This document shows positions 54,139-63,783 of a stretch of DNA of 64,000 nucleotides, piece by piece. The stretch is from Melieria omissa (lineage: Eukaryota; Arthropoda; Insecta; Diptera; Ulidiidae), in the NCBI GenBank assembly GCA_963971225.1, contig OZ020270.1, positions 68,082,932-68,146,931 of the forward strand. Direction: 5' to 3'. Made by a program: the position numbers and the translations under genes. The notes below the pieces were generated by a model that saw only the letters and a list, made by a program, of their open reading frames with translations, was not told where the DNA came from and did not search any database. The number at the start of each line of letters is the position of its first letter. Positions within the stretch are counted from its first letter, which is position 1.

Positions 54139-54296
54139 AGTTGTAGGGGGCACAATAGATCAACTTTGGTCTCAGTGCACATTTCCCCTTTCAAATCTAT
54201 CTATCTATCACTCATATGTTCATTTTTTATAATCCCTAAGGCATTTGAAGAATTCGCTTTCTCTGCACCAAATATATCCTTTGATAAGCAAAATTC

Positions 54297-54932
54297 TTAA
54301 CCGAACTCTTGATTTATAGCATTTTGAGTTTCATTGTAAATTTCAAACAAACTGGTACTATTGTCAATTGTTATAAATGAACCTTCGTCAGTTGGTTCAC
54401 AATTGAAGGTTCCTGCCTTAAATGCTACTATTTTCACTCTTTTTCTTACCAAATAAAAAAGATTTTCAAGCGGGTCTTGATTAAGTTTTGATAATAAAAG
54501 AGAATTGGATTTTTCCGCCCAGATATCTTGTGAAAGAGACAAAACGGAAGTAATTGATAAAACTATACCATTTCAACAGTATACAGTTTTAGGATACTGA
54601 CAACTTTTGACATAGTTTTTCATTTCCTTCAAATAATTTTGGATATTGTTATTCTCACGAAGAGCTGATTGGAAAGGATTTTTATCAAAAAGAACATGGC
54701 TATTCAAACAATCAAAAAGTCTGTTTATTTTTTCAATAAATATAGCTGTGGGCAAAGCTTTTTCTTTGCAATCATTATAACAGCCATTTTCAACCAAAGA
54801 TTTTATGGCTGCGGATACAGTATTGCTAAATATTTCAGTTGCGTATTTAACCTTCATTTTTTCAAATGAATTAGGATGAATATGCTTTGTTGTCAATTTG
54901 CGACAAAGGCGGGTTGAATTGTTTTTATCCAA
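54297..54932 (-). pseudogene. P-element/THAP9-like transposase fragment
   Basis: Contains RKLTTKHIHPNSFEKMKVKY, SAAIKSLVENG and, after an in-frame stop near 54570, SKLNQDPLENLFYLVRKR, the conserved late block of P transposases. About 210 codons remain of a normal 750-900; the THAP zinc finger and GTP-binding region are gone. No P-type inverted ends were found near it. It adjoins R copy B. Confidence 0.65.
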
Positions 54933-55298
54933 TTCATATCACCTGCAAATAATCGACCAAGAAATATGTCCATCAGTCGTTTCATCATCAGCAAATTTGT
55001 TGAAGCGAAAGTGATCGTCAACGAAAAAAGGTATACACACAAAAATAAGCGCGAACAAGTGAAATTGTGTTGTTGCTTTTGTTGGCTTTTTTGGTGCTTG
55101 ATTATTTCGTTGCGTGTGAAGGCAACGCACACAATTTTGCGAATATTTTCGAATATCCAAAGTGCGTATGGGACCTGCTGCGCTGAAAGCAAGGCGCATA
55201 ACAGCAGCAGTAACATCAGCAATTAAGCGATGTGAAACTGGGAGAGCCGGTAGAAATACATGCACAGAATTTCACTAATATTATTGCAAAATTGCAAC

Positions 55299-55324
55299 CT
55301 TGGGGCCTACTAGTAGGCCCCAAG
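55299..55324. repeat. perfect 26-bp palindrome
   Basis: Centre GGCCTACTAGTAGGCC. Present in R copy B and absent at the corresponding point of copy A (near 2162). Confidence 0.9.
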
Positions 55325-55792
55325 CTTGATCAGGAACGTACTTTTTCCTCCATATAAATTTCTAAAACGGGGTTGCTGTTCTAGTTCATTTCAAATTCCC
55401 AGTGTTGCTGGGTGAGTCATTTTTTGTGACCAAAGAAATTTTTCTTTTTATTTGTATATTTTTGGTGCCATTTCGTAATACGTTTGTATAAAATTGACCA
55501 GAAAAATATATTATTGCCCAAAAGCGTCAAAAGAATCCTGCTTTTAATTTAATTAAATTAAGTTTTTATAAGCTGCATACAAAAAAACAACCTTGCGGTC
55601 AAACTAGAGCATTTAGCACCAAAAGCATACCTGATCTGATCTGATCGTTAGAGATTCGCTAAATGAAGAAATGCGAAATACAAAGGACGGCAATTGACCC
55701 TGAAATATTCAATGCGTCTAGCTTTGTGTTCTTTGGTGTATTTTTCAATAATATTTACATAATGAAATCAAAAAGTTCATATTGTTACGAAA

Positions 55793-56243
55793 TTCCACAG
55801 TTCGTTATCGACGGTTCGTTTTGATTGTATTTGAAAATAAAACAACTTCAATTACTCAGCAAAAATCAACAATCGCTTTATTTACAGATTTACACTTCGC
55901 TTGTATCTACACTTGTTACCACTTTGCTTGCTCAACACAGACTCGACCCATTGCGCTGCCACTGCTGCTTTTATACCAGTTTTCTTATCGCGCCGAAGTT
56001 TCTTGCAACTTCCAATTGGAAAGCGCTCGACCATTCTCGCACAGCCTATTTCTTCGAGAACCATCCTTGCCATATCGGACTATACCAAGCGAATTATACC
56101 AAATTTGTCGTACTTCAAAGTGCATGCCTAAAAGTATGCTTGGAAAACATTCGTGCGGAGAAAAGCATTCCTGTACAGTGCGGCACGGAATTTCTCATCG
56201 TATCAATATATTGCGTATTTAATGCAGAAAATTAATGAGAACA
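55793..56243 (-). mobile_element. solo LTR (minus) inside R copy B
   Basis: TGTTACGAAATTCC to GAGAACA. The minus strand carries CTGGTATAAAAGCAGC and AAATAAAG; related to 4952-5366. Both LTRs adjoin the same R-arm end (AAAGTAT), on opposite sides. No clear target duplication. Confidence 0.55.
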
Positions 56244-56602
56244 TACTTTAAAAAGCAAATAATTGAAAGGAATCCCTAATCCCTTATATCGGGAAAAGAG
56301 CGAAAACAGTGAAGAGCTGATAACTACCAGCACACACAGACTGTGTACGTGAATTGCAAAAAACGCACAAAAATCTGCTTACTCTCCCAGTTTCACATCG
56401 CTTAATCGCTGACGACACAGCGACACTTAAATGGCGAAGCCAACAAATCAAGCGGAGTGCCATCCGACACAGTGTTGCCAGATACTTGAAATGACTTTCT
56501 CCTAAATTAACAAAAAATACCGAAATTGTCTCCTAAAAGTTAAAAAAAATCTTCTAAAATTGATTTATAATTTGCGTAATTTTAAAGGAATAAAACTTCT
56601 CA

Positions 56603-56921
56603 GCCGCCGTAGTTCAGCTGGCTAGTGCGTTGGGCCGCGAGTCAAATGCGACGCTCGAACCCAGGTTCAAGACTCCCTTGCTGCTAACACAAAAAAAAAG
56701 AAAAAACAATTTTTTCGGCGCTGTCCTTTCAGCAGGAAATGGCAAACCTCTGAGAGTAAAATTGCCTATGAAAAAGCTCCCAACTCGGCATTCGGAATAG
56801 GCTTTATACTGTAGGTCCGTTCAAACCTTGTAAAAATTTGCACGCATAGCACGGATGGTTGCGGGTAGCTAGGCCTTAGTCTCGTAATCAGGCTGTCGTG
56901 CCAATCAAAAAGAAGAAGAAG
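56603..56921 (+). mobile_element. tRNA-derived SINE, full-length copy
   Basis: 11-bp target duplication AAAACTTCTCA (56592-56602, 56922-56932). The tRNA-like head has an A box (TAGTTCAGCTGG) and B box (GGTTCAAGACT). The body includes AAATGGCAAACCTCTGAGAG, and the tail GCTGTCGTGCCAATCA is followed by an A/AAG-rich end. About 319 bp; same family as 62872-63014 and 63468-63783. Confidence 0.85.
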
Positions 56922-57184
56922 AAAACTTCTCATAAAAAAATAAAAATAAATAAATATAATTTGTTTTTTAATGCAGCCTTTTTTATTCATCTTCAGCTTA
57001 ACAACAAAAACAAAACATATAACAAATGAATTAAATAAACAGTGTAGTTTTTGGCGGGATTTGATTGTATCAGAAATAAGTGAGAACGAGATAGACCGAG
57101 CTTATAATTCCCAGAATTTGAAAAATAAAATCAGCTTCTTGACAGGAGACAGTTCGTGCGTTTCTTTCAGTGATAACGTGATAG

Positions 57185-57560
57185 GAAACTGAAAGAATCC
57201 ACGAATTTTGGCCGAATTTTTTGGTCACACGAACACAATCCGTGTGAGCTGAAAAGTCAACCCTGTGAGCGTCAACCCTGGCAGTTATTTCTCATTGTGG
57301 AACAATTTGCATTATAGCAAGCAGCAGACTAGAAGCACAACAAACGTTATACAGAATGCGCATGGTGTACAGAAAATTTTCTTTGTTGGTTCCAGCGGTA
57401 GGACCCGTTTGTTGATGCGGGGGGAAGCAGTAAAGGAGACGAGAACGCAAAGAGCGCGAGAGCGTAAACTGAGAAGCTGTGAGAGCGGTGTATGAAACAG
57501 TGACGAACCACACACCAAAGTAAATCCTAAGTAGCGCGACTCTTTGACAACCAGACGTCG
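57185..57560. other. possible LTR-like remnant
   Basis: GC-richer block of about 375 bp with no real protein. CAAAGTAAATCCTAAGTAGC (57515-57534) matches, inverted, 23126-23145 in the CsRn1-type fragment, so it may belong to that retrotransposon family. Confidence 0.3.
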
Positions 57561-58186
57561 ATTCTGTATGACAAGAACTCAAATTGTTGTTGTTCACCTG
57601 TAAAATTGAGACCGTGGTGAACTAGTACAGAATGTGGCAGTACTGCGTGCACATGAAAATTACTGAAAAAACTACTTTTACATAAGAAGCGCTGATATTT
57701 TATAATGCTATCACCAGGGAAAAAGTAAAACGAAATTCTCAAAAATTAGTTGATTTTCAGAAGAATTTATGAACAAATTTAAAATTATTTTGTGGCCTCT
57801 TCAAAAACAACTCTGCCTGGGCATATACATTCACCACAAATAATTGCAATTTGGAATTTAAAATTCTGCTTAGAACTAGAATTGGTAGATGATGAAATAA
57901 TTTAAACAATAGTTTAAAATAATAATATTTTATTTCATCATAGAATTGGTATACATGGCATAATGACATAAATGAAAAGACTCAGCGAGCCAGTCTGCTG
58001 CACCGGCGACTGGTGCGCAACGCGGCTGGCATGAAAGTGATAAAACAATTTGGATATCACACATGATCGAAACGATGTGGCTCTGAACCATTGGCAGGCA
58101 ACGCTGCAATCACTGCGTTTTGGGCCAGTTTGCAAATTTTCCTTGATTTTGCGCGACTTTCCGTGACATATATACATCTATATATA
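57561..58186. other. AT-rich, no gene recognised
   Basis: About 620 bases without a recognisable element or frame. Confidence 0.5.
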
Positions 58187-59129
58187 CATTGTGACCGAGA
58201 AGTTTCCGGAAATTCTCATTTAAAATTCGCGCGCTGTATATTTTTCGATATTTTAAGTTTCTGTAGGTTGGTAGCACTGTCCTTAATTACTATGCCAAAA
58301 ATGAGCGCGATCAGTCAGACAGTTTGTTTACGGCAGCTGTTAAAACCAGTTCACCTCAGTAGTGCGTTGCGATTTTGTTGAGAATTTTCTTCAAAATGAG
58401 TACCGTGAACAGGTCTCTTTGGACGTGCCTGATCGTGTCAATTCCGATCCAACTTCCATGGAACGCATCATAACTGGTGACGAGACATGGGTCTACGAGT
58501 ACGACATGCAAACAAGCCAACAATCATCGGAATGGAGAGGAAAAGACGAGCCGAAACCGAAAAAACCACGCCAAAGTCGCTCGAAAATCAAGGTAATGCT
58601 AATTGTTTTCTTCGATATTCGTGGTGTGGTGCATCATGAATTCGTCGCTGAAGGACAAACAGTCGGTAAAGACTATTATTTGACTGTTTTAAGACGTTTG
58701 CGTGAAAATATCCGCCGTAAACGGCCTCAATTGTGGAAGGATAATTCATGGATTTTTCATGATTATCGTCCCTCGCACCGAGCCAACATTATCAACGATT
58801 TTAAGGCCAAACATTCAATAAATACCATCGAACAGCCACCGTATTCACCTGATCTTGCACCGTGTGACTTTTTCCTGTTTCCCAAACTCAAATTACCACT
58901 CAGAGGAACGCGTTTTGAATCCATAGAAGACGTAAAACAGAATTCGCAGAGGGAACTCAAAGCCATACCGGAAAACGCCTATAAAAAATGTTTTGATGAT
59001 TGGAAGAAAAGTTGGCATATGTGTATCGCTTCTAATGGAGCATATTTTGAAGGAGATAAAATAAATATTGATGAAGATTAAGAATTTTGCGTTTTATTTA
59101 AAATTTCCGGAAACTTTTCGGTCACAAGG
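58187..59129 (+). mobile_element. internally deleted mariner
   Basis: 943 bp between TA dinucleotides with inverted ends CATTGTGACCGAGAAGTTTC and CCTTGTGACCGAAAAGTTTC. An intact mariner would be about 1.3 kb; the missing part is the N-terminal DNA-binding region of the transposase. Confidence 0.8.
58362..59081 (+). pseudogene. mariner transposase lacking its N-terminus
   Basis: 239 codons, open. First catalytic Asp region ITGDETWVYEYD, then RSKIKVMLIVFFDIRGVVHH. The second catalytic region reads WIFHDYRPSHRA, one residue shorter than usual and with the residues after Asp changed (normally DNAPSH). The third is YSPDLAPCDFFLFPKLK. The C-terminus CIASNGAYFEGDKI is complete. The first roughly 110 residues (helix-turn-helix domains) are deleted. 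Confidence 0.8.
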
Positions 59130-59139
59130 TATATAAATG

Positions 59140-59862
59140 AATCGTGGTCCGTTCGGCTGCTTAGAACTTGAAAACGACTGGACCAATGTGGATACTTACC
59201 TTCGGCGAGTTTGTTCGAAATTGTTACGTGAAGGTTTAGGAAAAAACAAAAGTCGGGAAAACGGGGCGTGGCACCACAAGAATACATTTTTAGACAATAA
59301 CTTTGGAATCATAAGTCACACATCAATTAAATTTGGTACAAACATACTATTTAATCATGTCCTTCAATAGAGGGAACGGGGTGTGTCTTGAACAAAGGGG
59401 TATGGCACCGCCCATACAACTCAAATCTTTTAAATGTAATAGCTTCGGAATTGTAAATCGCACTGCATTGAAATTTGGTGTACCGTCGTTTCATAGATGT
59501 GTTTTATGGGCATGGAACAAGGGGCGTGGCACATTTTTTATGCAGCAGAACTGTAAGTTGTACATCAATGAAACTTGGTATGAACCTGCAAGTTAATCAT
59601 ATCTTTCGGCAGAGGGAATGGGGCGGGTATTTAACAAGGGGGCGTGGCACCGCCCATACAATTCAATTCTTTTTAGTGGAATAGCTGCGGCATTGTAAGT
59701 CGCACAGCATTGAAAGTTAGTGTACCGTCGCCTCATAGATGTGTTAAAATAAAATTTTAACAGTAGAATAATAATAAGGCGTTGGACAAGGGGCGTGGCT
59801 CATTTTTTTTGGCCCAAACTATCCGCATAATTTTGTAACTGCTACTCGCACATCAATGACAC
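59140..59862 (+). repeat. tandem repeat array with GGGGCGTGGC blocks, left part
   Basis: Units of about 245 bp each with a GCGTGGCACCGCCCATACAA block, a GGGGCGTGGCACATTTTT block and ATCAATGAAACTTGGTATGA. The array continues at 61339 after the Harbinger insertion. Confidence 0.75.
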
Positions 59863-60039
59863 TTACAGCCTGATTCTGTACACTTGATAAATTCACCATA
59901 TTGACTATTTGTCAAGTTTTTACTATTTGTCAAGAATTGACATTCTATTACTAAAAATAAAAGCTCTTTTCTTGATAAATTGTCAAAAGTGTGAATGCTA
60001 TTGATAAAAGCTGAAAAATTGAAATTGTGTCTTTGAAAA

Positions 60040-60660
60040 ATGGAAGAATTGTGCATGTTAACACTTTTAGTGGTTGAGGAGGATAGAAGAGAAGAAATCA
60101 GGAGCAGAAGACAACAAATAATTTGCCCTTGTGATAATAGTAATCCCTTTTCGTTGAGCGAAGAAGAATTCACGAAGAATTTTCGGCTGACTCTTATGCC
60201 GCCAATTAATTGAGGACTTGCCGCCACATGACACACAGAGAACATCGCTATCTTTGCCCATACGCATTCTGGCGGCATTGCATTTTTTTGGACATGGATC
60301 CTACCAAAAATGCGTTGGTAATAACTGCAACTTGCCTATGAGTCAATCATCTGTCTCACGGTCTATACGTTCGGTGGCACAAATGATCATTAAAGCAAAG
60401 GCTTGTGAAATAAGGTTTCCTAATTCAGTGGAGGAAAATGTCATCAAAGCAGGGTATAAGGCCTAACAATCTTGCAACAATGATAAATACAATACTATTT
60501 TTTCTGAAGATTTTTTAGACGGTTTGGCATAAAGAGCACAGTTGCCGCAATCGATTGCACACACGTAGCAATTATTGCCCCATCCTCCAATAACCCAGAA
60601 CGACCTCTGAATATGTATATGAATAGAAAAGGATTCTACAGTGTTAATGTAGAAGCTGTA
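60040..60660 (+). pseudogene. Harbinger transposase, fragmented
   Basis: Starts at ATG 60040 and runs to SLSEEEFTKNFRLTL before a stop near 60190. It resumes in another frame with LPIRILAALHFFGHGSYQKC and MSQSSVSRSIRSV (60218-60466), then a third piece with AAIDCTHVAIIAP, the first catalytic Asp of the DDE domain, and MNRKGFYSVNVEA (to about 60660). The rest of the DDE domain is missing. N-terminal helix-turn-helix and start of the nuclease only. Confidence 0.75.
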
Positions 60661-60729
60661 AGAAATACATTATTTTGTATCGATATAAAATTGCATTGAA
60701 TAATGTTTTTTAAGGTATGTGACCATCGC

Positions 60730-61156
60730 CTAGTGTTTACTTATGCTAACTCGAACTTTCCTGGTGCAACACATGACTAGCCTAGCTCGCGTTCGCAACT
60801 GGCTTTTCCACACGCCCAGACTCTACAAATACAATAATTTCACAAACATCAACTTTTTTTAAGAAGCAGAAGAATATCAAATAAAGAAACGCTACCTCTT
60901 TCCATTTCGCAGTGGTTCTGGTCGGTCCGACCAGACCTGCAGCCAATTCCGCCCACAATTCTTGCATTTGCCGGGGCGTTTTGGGATTATTTTTCCCCGC
61001 AAGCAACTCCGGCCGATTACGGCAAAAATCAATATAATGTTGCAGCTGCTCATGAGTTGCGCGATCGTATTTTCCCTTTCTAGAAGAAAAATTAACAAAA
61101 TAATAAGAGTTTTCAGTAAAAATTTAAAAAGAATTTTAAACTTACTTTTCTTCCAT
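60730..61156 (-). CDS. Harbinger Myb/SANT-like partner protein (three exons, predicted)
   Basis: Exon 1 61156-61146 (ATG; donor GTAAG), exon 2 61079-60896 (acceptor TTCTAG; donor GTAGC), exon 3 60822-60730 (acceptor TTGTAG; stop TAG). Exon 2 carries the Myb-like domain: KGKYDRATHEQLQHYIDF, NPKTPRQMQELWAELAAG, TTAKWKE. Exon 3 continues with WKSQLRTRAR. The joined frame has no stop, about 95 residues, shorter than usual partners (C-terminus may be lost). In Harbingers this protein binds the ends and brings the transposase to the nucleus. Splice sites are inferred from sequence only. Confidence 0.55.
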
Positions 61157-61338
61157 TTTTATTTGTCTTCTTTTTTGACAATATGACAGCTGTCGCATAT
61201 TCACCTCATGTTGAATTTAATGAGCTTTTTACTTTATCAATGTTGCATCAGAATGCGGACAAAGCTTTTGCTTGATAAAAATCTTGACAAAAAACTTTGA
61301 TAATAAATTTGTCAAGAATACACAGAATCAGGCTGTTA

Positions 61339-61960
61339 GTACGAATTTACCATTTAGTCTTATCTTTCCACATAGGAAATGGGCGGGTATTTACCAAGGG
61401 GGCGTGGCACCGCACATACAACTTAACTCCTTTATAGGGAATAGCTTCGGAATCGTAAGCTGCACAGTATTGAAATTGAATATGCCATCGTCCCATAGAA
61501 GTGTCATTCTGCGTTACGTTGCGTTGAACAAGGGGCGTGGCAAATTTTGTATGCAGCAGAATTGTAAGTCGTACATCAATGAAACTTGGTACGAACCTAC
61601 CATTTAATCATATCTTTCGATAGAGGTAATGGGGTTGGTATTGAACAAGGGGCTGTGGCATCGCCCATGCAAATCAAATCTTTTAAGTGGAATAGCTTCG
61701 GAGTTGTAATCCGCACAGCATTGAAATTTGGTGTACCGTCGTTTCATAGATGTGTCATTCTACTGATGAGATTTGATCGGCGTTGGTCGAGGGGCGTGGC
61801 ACATTTTTATGATCCAACAGTTATGCAGTACACACACACATCAGTGAAACTTGGTACGAACTTTCCACTTAGTAGCACAATTCGACAAGAAGAAAGTTGT
61901 GAGCATTGGACAAGAGGGCGTGGTACCGCCTCCATTTTTATATACATAGATTGTTTGCCC
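61339..61960 (+). repeat. tandem repeat array with GGGGCGTGGC blocks, right part
   Basis: Continues the array: further units of about 250 bp starting near 61364, 61612 and 61867. Each has the CGTGGCACCGC or CGTGGCACATT block and CATCAATGAAACTTGGTACG. Confidence 0.75.
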
Positions 61961-62099
61961 TAACTGACTGACTGATTGATTGATTGATTTATCATCGCTC
62001 AATCCAAACCGCTGAAAATGAACCTCTTGAAAAATGAACCTCGGCTAAGACGGGATTTTTTGAAATTCGGGATGTAAAGGGGCAAAACATGTGTTAAGG

Positions 62100-63110
62100 T
62101 GTTGCATGAAGAAAAGTGATTTAAGAGACATACCGAAACTAATTCGACACGTATTTTATAATTTTTCGAAAGTCAAAATTTAACTGGACCAATAATGGGT
62201 TAAGATTTGTTAAGGAGTAGACTCGAAAAAAAACATGAACAGATAGGCCTATTGACTTCAAAAATTGTAAAAATACTTGAAATAAAAAAAAAATTATACA
62301 CGCGCTTCTCATTATTTTCAAAATCGAAATCTTACTGGATCAACTACGTGTTAAAAGTATGTATGGAGAAACAGTTTTATTTAGCGTTTTGACTTCAAAC
62401 TTGGTGAAAGTACTTCAAATGTAAAATAACTCGATACGTGTTTTTCATTTTTTCCGAATATTAAAATCGGGTGGGGTCAACGGCCGGTTAAAAGTTTGTA
62501 TGGCAAAACTGTAAAAAACATGAATTAATGAGGCCACGGACTTCAAACTTTGTGAAAGTACTCTAAGTGAGAAATAATTCGACACGTGTTTTTCACTTTT
62601 TTGAAATCAAAATCTAACAGGGTCAACAATGGGTGAACAGTTTGTATGGAGAAACACGATTTATTGGTCCTTTTGACTTCAAACTTAGACAAAAAGCACT
62701 TCAATCGGGAAATAATTAAAATGTGCTTTTCATATTTTTGAAAATCGAAATCTACCGTGGTAAACTAAGGGTTAAGAATTTGTTTAGAGTAAATGTGAAA
62801 ACTCATGATTTAAAGGGCCTTTTGAATTCACAGTTTACAGAACCACTTGATAACAAAGATAATAGACATATTTAATTAATTTAATTGATTGGCACGACAG
62901 CCCGCTTACGCGAGCCCTAGCTGTAGGTGTTATTACAGGCAGTATTCGATCTTGCGTCGCTCTGCATGCAACTCGCTGGACCGCGCACTAACCAACTGAG
63001 CCACGGCGGCTGCAATAGACATATGCTTTTTTTTAAATCAAAATTTTGACGGGGTCATCAATGCGTTCGAAATTTGTATCGGGTGAAACAAGAGAGCTTG
63101 CGTGTGAAGC
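62100..63110. repeat. divergent tandem array, 134-150-bp units
   Basis: GACTTCAAA-type unit starts at about 62254, 62391, 62541, 62675 and 62824. Shared words are GTGAAAGTACTTCAA, CGACACGTGTTTTTCA, GGGTCAACAATGGGT and GTTTGTATGGAGAAAC. The last unit is split by a SINE (62872-63014). Confidence 0.75.
62872..63014 (-). mobile_element. tRNA-derived SINE, short form (internal part missing)
   Basis: Exact 10-bp target duplication ATAGACATAT (62862-62871, 63015-63024). On the minus strand: head GCCGCCGTGGCTCAGTTGG, B-box-like region, then directly the tail GCGGGCTGTCGTGCCAATCA. About 190 bp of the body present in the other copies are absent. Confidence 0.85.
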
Positions 63111-63164
63111 CGCGGGGCCCAAATAGTTTTTTATAAACAAATAAGGTTATCTGCGCACCGTGGT

Positions 63165-63440
63165 GAAAAATCACACACTGTGTGGTGAAAGTAGTAAAAA
63201 TATTATAAGACAGCGTTGAAATTTTCGCTATCGATGGTGAATATAGAAATGAATTTAAATGGGAAATATTTGTAATGGTTATGATTTCATTTAAATTATT
63301 TCAGTCATTTCAGTCGCATCAAAGATATTTAGTAATAGATACAAAAATGTTCTCCTGAACACATTCATCATGTTCTGATAAAATCATCGTGTCGTGCGGT
63401 TGTGTTGCCAATAAAAATTAATAAAACCATATTTTTAATA
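63165..63440 (+). repeat. 270-bp dispersed repeat, copy 2
   Basis: Matches 22425-22700 in the same orientation, e.g. TATTATAAGACAG, TATCGATGGTGAATATAGAA, TTCAGTCGCATCAAAGA and GAACACATTCATCAT. Confidence 0.8.
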
Positions 63441-63467
63441 CAAACATATTTAAATTTTTTTAAAGCA

Positions 63468-63783
63468 GCCGCCGTGGCTCAGTTGGTTAGTGCGCGGTCC
63501 AACGAGTCGAATGCAGAGCGACGCAAGTTCGAACACTGCATGTAGTAACACCTAAAAAAAATAACGGGAAACTCGTTTTCTCTTTCGGTGGCTGTCCTCT
63601 CAGCTGGAAATGGCAAACCTCTGACAGTAAAAATTGCCTATGAAAAAGCTCCCAACCTGCCGTTCGGAACCGGCATAAAATTGTAGGTCCCTTCCACCCG
63701 CGTACAAATTCACACGCACCACACGGGTGGTTGCGGGAAGCTAGGCCTTAGTCTCGCGTAAGCGGGCTGTCGTGCCAATCAAT
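63468..63783 (+). mobile_element. tRNA-derived SINE, full-length copy
   Basis: Head GCCGCCGTGGCTCAGTTGG (A box) and AAGTTCGAACACT (B box), body AAATGGCAAACCTCTGACAG, tail GCGGGCTGTCGTGCCAATCA. Target duplication not clear. Confidence 0.85.

Larger units (their letters stand above)
48609..54206 (+). mobile_element. full-length LOA-clade LINE
   Basis: 5.6 kb flanked by a 12-bp duplication ATCACTCATATG (48597-48608, 54207-54218), ending in an ATCT microsatellite instead of poly(A). ORF1 and ORF2 overlap by 23 nt. ORF2 has endonuclease, RT, RNase H and a C-terminal zinc motif; RNase H plus this ORF1 type fits the LOA group. Each ORF is broken once, both times at a G homopolymer. Confidence 0.85.
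55217..56411. mobile_element. R-family inverted-repeat element, locus B
   Basis: 30-bp inverted ends (55217-55246, 56382-56411; one mismatch; core GCGATGTGAAACTGGGAGAG). The left arm matches 2081-2228 and the right arm matches 4783-4950. The interior has an extra 26-bp palindrome and an inserted LTR. No coding region. It could be a MITE of a P-like or other DNA transposon; the superfamily is unknown. Confidence 0.65.
59866..61335. mobile_element. PIF/Harbinger transposon inserted in the array
   Basis: 1470 bp, inverted ends CAGCCTGATTCTGT / ACAGAATCAGGCTG, flanked by TTA on both sides (59863-59865, 61336-61338), the 3-bp target typical of Harbinger. It carries a broken transposase (plus) and a Myb/SANT-like gene (minus) in convergent arrangement. 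Confidence 0.85.

Noticed and set aside
54939..55265. 108-codon minus-strand frame next to the P-like fragment
   Set aside because: No similarity to P transposase and it crosses the R terminus.
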